A stretch of 24,572 bases of DNA from UBA6164 sp964344895 (GTDB lineage Bacteria > Patescibacteriota > Gracilibacteria > BD1-5 > UBA6164). Positions 1-8,255 of the stretch are shown piece after piece (position 1 is the stretch's first letter; each line of letters opens with the position of its first letter). Position numbers and translations under genes: made by a program. The notes below the pieces were generated by a model, which had not been told where the DNA came from, did not search any database, and saw only the letters and a program-made list of their open reading frames with translations. The stretch spans positions 1 to 24,572 of the forward strand of contig CAYFPB010000011.1 in assembly GCA_964344895.1 (NCBI GenBank), given 5' to 3'.

Positions 1-35
1 TTTAATTTTTATTAATTCTCATCAGTGAGGTTTTA

Positions 36-803
36 TTAGTTTTGTCATATTTTTTCTATAATATTATTATGAATTACTTTATTAGTTCAGATACATCAAT
101 TTTCTAGATTTGTGTTTTGAGTATTATATATTATTTTGTTTCAAAGAGTATCTGTAATCTTTCCACCTGCTTCAGAAAGTATTACTTCGGGAGCACAAGA
201 ATCCCGTTGTTTTAAGTATTTTGATAGGTTTATATAAATTCAAGCTTGTCACTCTGCAATAAGTCACCACTTTACTCATATACTTCAGCAAGGAATAGAT
301 TCTAGATCTAATTCTTTTATAAATTTTCTTTCAAAATCAGTAGTATGGTTTCTACTTATAAGAACTGTTTTATTATTTTTATCAACTTGTAACTTTTTTA
401 TTTTTCAATTCTCTTCCAAAAAGCTTCATTTTCATTTTTCTCAAAAATATAGTTTATCTTTTGCGGGAACATATACTACTCATAAAATAGGAACTCAGTT
501 TTTTACAAGTCATATCATAATAGAAAACTCTCAAGTTTTGTTTATAAAATCCTTTGTCCCATCAACAGGATCAATAATCCAAAGATATTCTTCATCAAGC
601 CTTTCTAAGTTATCTCTTTCTTCTTCAGAAAGTATTGTAATACCAGTTGTTTTTAATTCATTTAAAATTATTTTATTTGCTTCTTTATCAGCAAGAGTAA
701 TAGGGGAATTATCATCTTTTATTTCTATATTAAAATCTTTATTATATATTTTCATAATTTTTTGACCTGCTTTTATTGCTGCTTTTTTTACTATTTCTAT
801 CAT
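36..803 (-). CDS. cysQ: CysQ / inositol-monophosphatase family phosphatase
   Basis: The 255-residue protein has the usual length for the family and is complete under code 25. Visible motifs, in order, are a Pro-Ile-Thr-x-Ala-Asp-like segment near residue 34 (SPITLADKEAN), the metal-binding EE around residue 60, the signature WIIDPVDGTKDF near residue 76, and a C-terminal SEAGGKITDT. Known members remove phosphate from 3'-phosphoadenosine 5'-phosphate or from inositol phosphates, using Mg2+ held by the Asp/Glu residues. The usual WD before the C-terminal helix appears as an Arg-Asp here. The start codon overlaps the end of the upstream flippase gene by 7 bases, so translation is probably coupled. 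Its place at the end of a polysaccharide cluster would also suit a sugar- or nucleotide-phosphate phosphatase. The family is clear; the exact substrate is inferred. Confidence 0.88.
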
Positions 804-2311
804 TTTTTTAATTTTTTAATTTCTAAAATAAAGAAATTTAATTCTTTTTTGTTAATTATTCAAAATATTATAAACCATAAAATTGAATAAATAGTTAATA
901 ATCATAAACTATTTAATCTATTTATTCATTCAAAAATAGGTATTATATAATAGTATGAAAAAATTCATAAAAGTCACATGAAAAATAAGTTTTTTGTGAA
1001 AAAATAAATATCAAAGTTAGTTATATAGTTTTTTCATAAAAAATATTCTCATAATCACCAAATAAGAATCCATCCAATTCAGGTAGCTAAAGCTGCTCAA
1101 TATACTCATATAAAATTAATAAGTATAAGGTTCATTATAAAATTAAAAATAATAGCTATATAAATTATTTTTACTCTTTCTTTGATTTTTCAAATTCAAG
1201 CCATTATATTAAAATTTATTTGAAAAAGAAATTTAAAAATTAGAAATAGTATTGAGTATTTTAAAATAACTCATGATTCTATAAATTTTTCTCAGAAAAG
1301 AGTATATGCTATTATTTCAGCAAAAACAAAGAGTAATATATTAAAAGCTACTCAAATAGCTAAAAAGTTTTTTGTAAATATTTGTTTTATTAGTCTTATC
1401 TTATCATATTCTCATTTACTATACATTTCAGAGAATAAAGGGAATAATAAAGCAAATATAGGTCATATAAGCATAAATGGAATTCAAATAATACTTAAGT
1501 AGTTAGTATAATATCATGCATCAATTGTTCATAAAATATATATTACCATTTGCATATCTATTTGGCTTAGTATTGTTCAAGCTGATGCTCAAATAAAAAC
1601 TAAGGATGCATATTTTGATATTTTTTTTATAAGCTTTTTTTCTATTATAATTTTTGTATCCAAAAAATATTTTGAATAATACTTTTTATATAATACAAAT
1701 ATAGAAAATAAAGTTCATATATATAATCATATCAACCAAGTATAACTATAGTTTATTAAGCTTCATAAATCTCAGAAAAATATAAAAAGTACTGAAAACA
1801 TTATAAAAAATATTCTTATTGTTTCAGTTAACTTATTATAAAAAGTATCTTGAACAGCAAGAAAAAATTGATTTATTGTTTGGAATAAATTTAATCATAT
1901 AAAGAAAAATGCAAAAATTTTTAGTATTTCAGTTGATGTTTCTGTTTTGAAATAATTATTTGCTATATAATCGGCTCAGAAAAAGAAAAAACTAGCTATT
2001 ATTAAAGATGTTGTTATTTGTGCAAATAGAGCATAGAATAGTATAGATTTTACTTTATCATATCTTTTTTCTGTTACAAATTGTGGTACAAAAAATTTAA
2101 GACTTTCAGTCATCCCCAAATCATTATATGCACTTATCATAGTAATCAAACTAATAATACCATATAATATACCAACCTCACTTACACTCAACTCTCCACT
2201 TATAATTATCTTTATAACATAACCAATAGGCGCAATAATAAAACTAAAAAAGTATAACCAAAAACCTTTTTTTAAAAACTTTTCTGACAGTGTTTTATGT
2301 TGGTCTATCAT
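797..2311 (-). CDS. Wzx-type polysaccharide flippase, copy 1
   Basis: A 504-residue multi-spanning membrane protein of the MATE/Wzx superfamily, which flips lipid-linked oligosaccharides across the inner membrane. Evidence is the length, about a dozen to fourteen hydrophobic segments, the N-terminal GFWLYFFSF..GYVIKIII, the segment SVSEVGILYGIISLITMIS near residue 45, and the later GVYGAALATGIGW. It starts with MIDQHKTLSEK, also found on three other genes here. The first ~70 codons are about 95 % identical in DNA to those of the second flippase, after which the two diverge strongly. The start is 75 bases after the glycosyltransferase stop, and no Shine-Dalgarno is visible. The 3' end overlaps the phosphatase start. 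The exported glycan cannot be named. Confidence 0.85.
2279..2311 (-). repeat. Shared 5' coding tag MIDQHKTLSEK, copy 1 (flippase 1)
   Basis: These are the first 11 codons of flippase 1. The first 21 bases match the other three copies exactly. Codons 8, 9 and 11 (Leu, Ser, Lys) vary only silently between copies. Confidence 0.9.
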
Positions 2312-2386
2312 TTTTCTAAATTATATAAAAAACTATATATAGAGTAAAATAATTATTATGATATTTGTTTAAAAATTTATTTTTCA
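2312..2386. other. Short AT-rich gap without a gene
   Basis: These 75 bases separate the glycosyltransferase stop from the flippase 1 start. The stretch is AT-rich and holds TATA-like strings, but I see no convincing hairpin, ribosome binding site or reading frame. Confidence 0.5.
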
Positions 2387-3526
2387 TTATATATCTTTTA
2401 TCTTATAAAATATTTCTTTATTTATATTATTTAAGTCATATTTATTTTCTACAAGTTTAAATCAATTTTCTCAAATACTTATTAATTTATTTTTATCTAA
2501 TTTTAGAATTTCTTCTATACTTTTTGCTAAGATTTTATAATCTCAAGCTTCACATATCCATCAGTTTGTTAAATTTGTTATAACATTACTATTTTCTCAT
2601 ACTTTTGTAGCTAGAACAGGTAATTTACAAGCCCAAGCTTCAAGTAAAGTAAGAGGAAATCATTCAAACAAAGAGGGTAATATAAAAATATCTGCTTTAT
2701 AGTACTCATTTATTAAATCAGTTCAACTTTTTTTTCATCTAAAATCAAAAAAATCTCAAATTCATAGTTTTTCTATTTCATTTTGTAAGTAGCTTTGCTC
2801 TTCTCATTCTCAAATTATTATAAATTTAGTATTTTTTAGTTTGTTTTTTATTAGATTAGCAGCTTTTATTAAATAAATAAGACCTTTTTGAGGGTGAAGC
2901 CTTCAAACAAATATAAAATTTAATCATTTAGTATTTTCCTTTTTTATATTATCATTATTTTTAAATACTTCTAGATCAACTCAATTAGGTATAAAAATAG
3001 GTGTATTTACATTTTTCCTACTCAAAAATAATTTATCAACACTTAATTCTAAGTCATATTTGATTTTTGTTTGTATAAAGTCCTCAATAAAAAAGAATAT
3101 TTTGGACTTCATATTATCTCAGTACATTTTTTTCATTGCTTCAATTCAGCTTCAATGTACTTGATAAATGCAGGGAATTCATAGTTTTTTACTAAGTATT
3201 TTTGCTGGAATTCAAGGCAGGTTAGCATGTGCAAATACATTATTATATCTTTCTATTTTATGATTTGATTTTATTAATTGTACTATTTCAAATAAAAAAC
3301 ATATTCTACTTAATAATCAAAAATTTCTTTTTTTTCAAGTATATATTATATTAAAATTTGGATTTATTTTTTCTACAAAATTTTTATCTTTTCAAGCAAT
3401 ATTCATAACATACAAATCAACCTTACAGTTTTGTTTTTCTGAAAGGTATTTTGCTAGGTTATTTGCTACTGCTTGTCATCATCACCAGATAGGTTTCCAA
3501 GCTTCTATTATCATTGCTATTTTCAT
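2387..3526 (-). CDS. Glycosyltransferase family 4 (GT-B fold)
   Basis: A 379-residue GT4-like enzyme, expected to move a sugar from a nucleotide-sugar donor to a lipid-linked glycan on the cytoplasmic face. The N-terminus has the glycine-rich acceptor-side loop PIWGGGQAVANNLAKYL (residues ~13-29). Mid-protein HANLPGIPAKILSKK and YQVHGSG fit the family. The C-terminal donor domain has FIPNGVDLEVF, FVGRLHPQKG and the EX7E region PSLFEGFPLTLLEAWACK, followed by PVLATKVGENSNVI. Several of these glycines are TGA. The start lies two bases beyond the stop of flippase 2, so the genes form a tight unit: flippase 2, this enzyme, flippase 1. Donor and acceptor sugars cannot be told from sequence. Confidence 0.9.
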
Positions 3527-3528
3527 AT

Positions 3529-5034
3529 TTATCTATTTTTTATATTAGATATAAGTTGTTTTGTATCTTTTAAGTTTAAGGTTAGAAATAAGGCAAATAT
3601 AGAGAATCAAATTAAAGAGATTATTCAAAAAAGTTCTATTTTTGAGAAGCTTGTATATGAAAAACTTAAGTAATTGTTTATTAATAATCATATAACACTG
3701 AAAATGGCTATATTTTTAAATAAAAAAACATAATCAACAATTCACCTATATTTTTTATCAATTTTAAATTCAGATATTATCCATATGAATAACCAACCTA
3801 TTCATGTTGCAAGTGCGGCTCAGTATACTCAAAGGTTTTTAATAAGTATGTAATTAGTAATTATATTTAATATAATAGCTAGATAGATTATTTTAGTTCT
3901 TTCTTTTACTTTTCATATTCATCATAGTAGATGGAAATTTATTTGTAGTAGGATATTAAATACTAAAAATAATATAGAATACCTTATTATTTCTCAAGAA
4001 ACTATAAACTTTTCTCAGAAAAATATATAAGCTATTTCTTTATTATAGATAAAAAATACTATACTTAATAAAAATCAAACTATGATAAAGAATTTATTAA
4101 AAAATGTCTTTATATTTTGAATTTTTATATATTCTTTTTTAGAGTCTAGCTCTGAAAATATAGAGGGTAATACATTAAAAATAGGAATTAATACTACAAA
4201 AGCCATAGACATTAAAGTTAAGTAGTTTGTATAATATCATGCATCAGTAGTTCAAAGTAGTATTATTATCATTTGCATATCAATTTGGCTCAAAATAGTT
4301 GCTCATTGAGCTCACAGAAATGATACAATTGAATATTTAAATATATTATTAAATAGTTTTTTTGACCATATGATTTTTTCATTTTTTAGATATTTATTAT
4401 GATAATTTTTATAATAAAATATTAATGCAAAAATTATTCATAAATATAATCAAACAAGCCAAGTATATGAATAGTTAATTAAGTTTCATAAATCTAGAAA
4501 TAGTATTATTATTACAGAAAATAAACTGAAGAGTATTCTTATAAATTCTATAGCTTTACTCAAAAATGTATTTTGAATTGCCATAAAAAAACTAGCTAAT
4601 ATTTGGAAAATATTTATTCATAAAAAGAAAAATGCAAATATCTTTAAAGATCAAACAGCAACAGAGCTTTCAAAATAATTATTTGCAATATAATCAGCTC
4701 AAAAGAAAAAGAATAGAGCTATAGATAATCATGTAACTACTTGAGTTATTAAAGAGTATGCTAATATGGACTTTACTTTATCATATCTTTTTTCTGAAAC
4801 ATATCTAGGTATAAAATAAAGAGTTGATTGAGTCATACCTAAATCATTATAAGCACTTATCATAGTAATCAAACTAATAATACCATACAATATACCAACT
4901 TCACTTACACTTAACTCTCCATTTATAATTATCTTTATAACATAACCAATAGGCGCAATAATAAAACTAAAAAGGTATAACCAAAAACCTTTTTTTAAAA
5001 ACTTTTCAGATAATGTTTTATGTTGGTCTATCAT
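3529..5034 (-). CDS. Wzx-type polysaccharide flippase, copy 2
   Basis: A 501-residue paralogue of the flippase at 797-2311, with the same pattern of membrane segments and the same conserved stretches: SVSEVGILYGIISLI, FFFFGADYIANNYF, GVYGAALATGIGW. The first ~70 residues are nearly identical to copy 1; the remainder is clearly related but much more divergent. It begins with MIDQHKTLSEK. The stop is two bases from the glycosyltransferase start, so co-translation is likely. The 96-base gap upstream carries two hairpin structures, so expression may be set separately from the PemK-like gene ahead of it. Two flippases around one glycosyltransferase suggest two substrates or a recent duplication. 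Confidence 0.85.
5002..5034 (-). repeat. Shared 5' coding tag MIDQHKTLSEK, copy 2 (flippase 2)
   Basis: The first 11 codons of flippase 2. It encodes the same peptide as the other copies but uses TTA for Leu8 and TCT for Ser9, where copy 1 uses CTG and TCA. Confidence 0.9.
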
Positions 5035-5074
5035 AAAAAAATTTGCAATAAATAAATAAATAAATATAATACAA

Positions 5075-5102
5075 AGTGTAGGTCTTTATAGACTCTTACA
5101 CT
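5075..5102 (-). other. Intergenic hairpin upstream of flippase 2
   Basis: AGTGTA at 5075-5080 pairs with TACACT at 5097-5102, and GTCT at 5082-5085 pairs with AGAC at 5090-5093 around a TTAT loop. There is no clear T-run on either side, so it looks more like a leader structure in the flippase 2 transcript than a terminator. Confidence 0.45.
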
Positions 5103-5121
5103 GTTTGCCCTTAGTAGGCTT

Positions 5122-5156
5122 AAAATAGGTTTAAGACATATTCTTAAGCCTATTTT
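5122..5156 (-). terminator. Putative intrinsic terminator of the PemK-like gene
   Basis: AAAATAGG at 5122-5129 pairs with CCTATTTT at 5149-5156, and pairing continues inward to a ~15-bp stem with one G-T pair and a 5-base loop. On the minus strand the right arm ends in T-rich sequence. It overlaps the last codons of the PemK-like gene (stop at 5131-5133). TAGGCTTAA at 5115-5123 can instead pair with TTAAGCCTA at 5144-5152, which competes with this stem. Confidence 0.6.
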
Positions 5157-5670
5157 TATCGTTTATAATAATTAGCTCTTTAAACTTGGTAATTATTACT
5201 TCCAAATCTTTTGTTGAAATTTTTCAAATAGGTACTCATATTAATCTTTGTTTTGAAATAGTTCTTATTTGATCTAATAGTATATAACTTTTTTTATATT
5301 TTAAAAACTTATATACATTATTATCTAATATAAATGATATATAATCAGGTTTTTTAGATTTTGTTAAAGGGAAAACAATTAAATTATCATTTTTAACTCA
5401 AAAAGTTCTAACTATTAAACAAGGTCTTGTATATCATCATTTTTGTTCTCAATTTTGTTCACTTCAAATATTTAATCATATTTTTATATTCCATATTTCT
5501 CATTGTTTAGGAAACTTATTATTATTAAGATTATTTTGTAATTTTAATTTATGGCAAAACCAATCCAAAAAATCTGATATAATTTTTATATTTATATCAG
5601 TAATTATTTTTTCAATAAGTTTTCAAAGATTATTTAACTTTTCTGACAGTGTTTTATGTTGGTCTATCAT
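5131..5670 (-). CDS. PemK/MazF-like protein with N-terminal extension
   Basis: A 179-residue protein. The C-terminal ~115 residues match the PemK/MazF fold (type II toxin mRNA interferases): GEIWNIKIGLNIGSEQNG, then RPCLIVRTF, NLIVFPLTKSKK and SYILLDQIRTISKQRL. These correspond to the family's opening strand, the core strand after the conserved Arg-Pro, and the conserved S-x-x-x-x-x-Q-I-R-x-I block. About 60 residues precede the domain: the shared MIDQHKTLSEK, then a Lys/Ile/Leu-rich stretch. Typical MazF proteins have no such extension. The gene starts 9 bases after the RhuM-like stop, so the two are probably one operon. No ordinary small antitoxin is seen beside it. Whether it is an active RNase is not shown. 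Confidence 0.82.
5638..5670 (-). repeat. Shared 5' coding tag MIDQHKTLSEK, copy 3 (PemK-like)
   Basis: The first 11 codons of the PemK-like gene. The DNA is identical to copy 1 over these 33 bases, although the two proteins are unrelated downstream. A stop lies in frame a few codons upstream, so the tag cannot be an internal piece of a much longer N-terminus. Confidence 0.9.
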
Positions 5671-5679
5671 AAAAAATTA

Positions 5680-6726
5680 TTATTTTAATAAATTATATTC
5701 TTTCTCTAAAAGCTTATCAAAATCAGACTGATAAATTTTATCTTGAATAATTCTATATTTTTCAAATTCACTTTCAGCAAATGCTTTTGCTATTTCAGAA
5801 GTAACCTTTCAGCTTCAAGATAATATATCTCTTTCGTTGAATTGTAAAAAAGCATTTAATTTTTCATTCCAATCTAACATAGTCATAGGAATTTTTCTGT
5901 TTACTTGATCTTCTGCATAGTCAAGGTACATATTTACAATCCTATTTAAAGTATCTATTTCTTCTTTTGTTAAATAATTTTTAGCAATACTTACATCAGA
6001 TTTAATTATTTTTCAATCAGGACAATTTTTCCAATTAGTTAGTCACATATTTTCTTTTTTATGACTAGCTCTATTTACTATTAATTCTCAAGCAGTATTT
6101 CAATGAATAGAAAAATGTAGTTTATTTTGAACTGTTGAGAAAAAAAGTTTAGTAGTATTAGAATTTGAATCATAATCTAGGGAAGTAGTAAAAATATCTG
6201 TTATTTTTTGATAAAACTTTCTTTCACTAGCTCTTATCTCTTTTATCTCTAAACGTAAATCTTCAAAATATTCTTCTCAAATATAATTTCAATTTTTTAG
6301 TCTTTCTTTATCTAAAACAAATCATTTTATACTAAATTCTTTCAATATTCTATTTGCCCATATTCTAAACTCTATTGCTTTATCTGAGTTAACCTTAAAT
6401 CAAATAGCAATAATTGTATCAAGGTTGTAGTGATTTGTATTATATTTTTTTCAGTCATTTGCAGTTATTAGGAATTTCCTAATAACTGTTTTTTCTGATA
6501 GTTCTCAAGAATTAAAGATATTTTTTAAATGCTCATTTATTGTAGGAATTGAAATACCAAATAAAACTCACATCATTTTTTGAGTAAGCCATATATTTTT
6601 ATCTTCATACCTTACTTCTATTGAGTTTTCTCAATTAGCTTGTGTAAAAATTAAAAATTCTGCAGTAGAGTTTCTAATTTTTAAGTCTTTTGATTTTTCA
6701 GATAGTGTTTTATGTTGGTCTATCAT
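5680..6726 (-). CDS. rhuM: RhuM-family protein
   Basis: A 348-residue member of the RhuM family (named for a Salmonella pathogenicity-island gene; molecular function unknown). The N-terminal DNA-binding-like region contains RNSTAEFLIFTQANGE, WLTQKMMGVLFG, TINEHLKNIF and the family block KFLITANDGKKYNTNHYNLD, then IAIGFKV and FRIWANRILKEF. A helical C-terminal region follows. Family members usually begin near the RNSTAEF segment; this one has ~16 extra residues starting MIDQHKTLSEK. I place the start at 6726 because that Met matches the start of the other tagged genes. An in-frame Met at 6843 would add a run of hydrophobic codons from AT-rich sequence. The PemK-like gene follows after 9 bases. 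Confidence 0.85.
6694..6726 (-). repeat. Shared 5' coding tag MIDQHKTLSEK, copy 4 (RhuM-like)
   Basis: The first 11 codons of the RhuM-like gene. The first 21 bases match the other copies; Leu8 is CTA, Ser9 is TCT and Lys11 is AAA. Confidence 0.9.
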
Positions 6727-6842
6727 TAATATATTATTTAAAAAAATTATAAAAAAGATTATAATTATTTTCTTTAAAAAACAAAATAATAATATTTTTA
6801 TTGTTAAAAATAAAATAAATTTTGAATTTATTAAAAATATCA

Positions 6843-6848
6843 TATAAT
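6843..6848 (+). promoter_or_regulatory. Candidate -10 box for the small gene at 6887
   Basis: TATAAT at 6843-6848 lies in the gap between two divergent genes. TTGAAT at 6822-6827 may be a -35, with a rather short 15-base spacer. Transcription would begin roughly 30 bases before the start codon. In sequence this AT-rich a chance TATAAT is quite possible. Confidence 0.4.
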
Positions 6849-6874
6849 TATTTTGTGTTTAACAGGTTATAAAA

Positions 6875-6879
6875 AGGAG
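6875..6879 (+). promoter_or_regulatory. Strong Shine-Dalgarno AGGAG
   Basis: AGGAG sits 7 bases before the ATG at 6887. The other genes I checked in this window have only A-rich or T-rich leaders, so a canonical ribosome binding site stands out and helps fix this start. Confidence 0.75.
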
Positions 6880-6886
6880 AAAAACT

Positions 6887-7096
6887 ATGCCTAGAAAAAA
6901 AAGAGGACCAAGAAATGATATAAAAGTATGGGGCTGTATTTTAGAAGATGGTACAGAAATAACAACTGAAGATGAAGGTATTGTTTCTGTTGTTGCTTTG
7001 ACAACAGGTTATGTAAAAACAATTGATGAAAATAATGTTGAAACTATCCATGAGGATAGGGGAAAATGGATTAGTTACAATCCAAGATTTAATTAA
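6887..7096 (+). CDS. Small conserved-looking protein of unknown function
   Basis: A 69-residue protein that I do not recognise. It begins with a basic stretch (PRKKRGPR), continues into mixed beta-like sequence with WGCILEDGTEITTEDEG, and ends WISYNPRFN. There is no membrane segment or signal peptide. Three features support a real gene: an AGGAG ribosome binding site 7 bases upstream, a strong terminator hairpin a few bases after the stop, and protein-like composition. All six glycines are GGN and none is TGA, whereas long neighbours use mostly TGA. That fits either a highly expressed gene that avoids TGA or recent arrival from a standard-code genome. It is transcribed away from the RhuM-like gene. 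Confidence 0.75.
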   Translation: MPRKKRGPRNDIKVWGCILEDGTEITTEDEGIVSVVALTTGYVKTIDENNVETIHEDRGKWISYNPRFN

Positions 7097-7104
7097 TTGT
7101 ACAA

Positions 7105-7135
7105 AAAAAATCTCTATTTTAAATAGAGATTTTTT
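7105..7135 (+). terminator. Intrinsic terminator after the small gene
   Basis: An inverted repeat centred on TCTCTATTT / AAATAGAGA, with an A-run before and a T-run after (7130-7135). This is a classic rho-independent terminator 8 bases downstream of the stop. Confidence 0.8.
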
Positions 7136-7150
7136 ACTGCAAAAAATCAG

Positions 7151-7196
7151 AAAAACAATATATTAACATATTATAATATGTTAATATATTGTTTTT
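7151..7196. repeat. 46-bp perfect palindrome
   Basis: The two 23-base halves (7151-7173 and 7174-7196) are exact reverse complements, running from AAAAACAATATATT to its mirror. Ending in A5 and T5, it could be a second terminator active in both directions or a cruciform site. It follows directly after the terminator at 7105-7135. Confidence 0.85.
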
Positions 7197-7292
7197 ACTT
7201 TAATAATTATAAAAAATAATAATAAATTGAAGTAAAATATTACTTTTTCAAAAAAAGTCTCAAAATTTAATAACTTTTTAATGGGGTATGAG

Positions 7293-7298
7293 TATAAT
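7293..7298 (+). promoter_or_regulatory. Candidate -10 box for the gene at 7333
   Basis: TATAAT lies 34 bases before the start codon in a gap preceded by a terminator, so a promoter is expected here. No good -35 is visible. The rest of 7197-7332 holds nothing else I can name. Confidence 0.35.
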
Positions 7299-7332
7299 GT
7301 ATGGGCTTTTATATTTTAACTAAATAAAATTT

Positions 7333-8178
7333 ATGAAAAAATATTATAAATTATGGTGATGATTGTGACTATGAATTACTGTAGTTTTGTGGAATTTATG
7401 AGCATACATGACTATGTGATGTGGGTGATGATATATAGATCTATGAATATGTCCTAGTTATAGATATACATGGTGACCTTATTCATATATATCAATAGTA
7501 ATATTTATTATATCAATATTTTTGATATATAAAATCAGAAAAGAGCAAAATACAGAGATAAAAAATAAGCTTTGAGTTTATATTTTAGTATTATCTATAC
7601 TATGATTTGCTACTTATTACATATATTCTCATGATACTAGAGTACTATATAATTTTGAATACAAAAATCATCTAGATAAAAAGTGATGAGTAATTGATAT
7701 AGATAAATATATAAGTTACATGCAAGAATATTGCTTAGAGGATGAATATGAGAATTATAGGATATGATGATACTGAAAAACAACTATGTGTAAAAAAAGA
7801 AGAGCTATGGCTTTAGAAAAAACTGAGTACTACATAAAAGTATTTGAATATGCTAATAAAAATGATTTGAAGGAATTATATGAATATAATTACAAACAAG
7901 CTACAAAGTTTGGCCTAGAAAAAGTATTAGAAAAATACAAAGATAAAACTTTTATGTATTATTCATGACTAGATTTATACTTATCATTCAAAAATGATAC
8001 AACAATAATTAATTATTTAGATAAAGAAGTTGTAGATTATTATAATAATGAATTAATAAATAATTGATTACTTGATAAAATAAAAAATTCAAAACCTGAT
8101 ACTTATGATTATAGAATAAAAGATATAATTAAGGAAAAAATTAAAAATAACAAAGAAATAAATCATAATATATTTTAA
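7333..8178 (+). CDS. Glycine-rich membrane protein of unknown function
   Basis: A 281-residue protein that is full-length only if TGA is Gly; its first 50 codons contain many TGAs. It begins MKKYYKLWGGLGLGITVVLWNLG, then a glycine/cysteine cluster (TMGCGGGYIDLG, CPSYRYTWGPYSY). Hydrophobic segments lie near residues 8-27, 56-73 and 85-103. The remaining ~170 residues are charged and helical (Lys, Glu, Tyr, Asn) and probably cytoplasmic or periplasmic. I recognise no family. It lies upstream of the lipase gene in the same direction, separated by a GC-rich hairpin repeat, so co-transcription is uncertain. Confidence 0.7.
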
Positions 8179-8182
8179 TCCC

Positions 8183-8220
8183 TCCCCCTTCGGGTACTCC
8201 CTTTGAAAAAGGGAGAAATT
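8183..8220 (-). repeat. GC-rich intergenic repeat, copy A
   Basis: A G/C-rich island in very AT-rich sequence. CTCCCTTT at 8197-8204 pairs with AAAGGGAG at 8208-8215, next to a CCTCCCCC...GGG block. Read on the minus strand it follows the same plan as the elements at 10991 and 12291 (ATT-CTCC, hairpin, GGGAG, then a G-rich tract). It may also work as a terminator for the gene at 7333. Confidence 0.55.
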
Positions 8221-8255
8221 ATAAAGAAAGAGTTTAATAATTAATAAAAAATAAA

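Noticed and set aside
538..765. A plus-strand reading frame opposite the CysQ-like gene
   Set aside because: It is a Ser/Ile-rich shadow of the phosphatase coding strand.
6727..6843. A longer RhuM start at 6843 that would add a hydrophobic N-terminus
   Set aside because: The extra codons are low-complexity AT sequence, and the Met at 6726 matches the start of the other three tagged genes.
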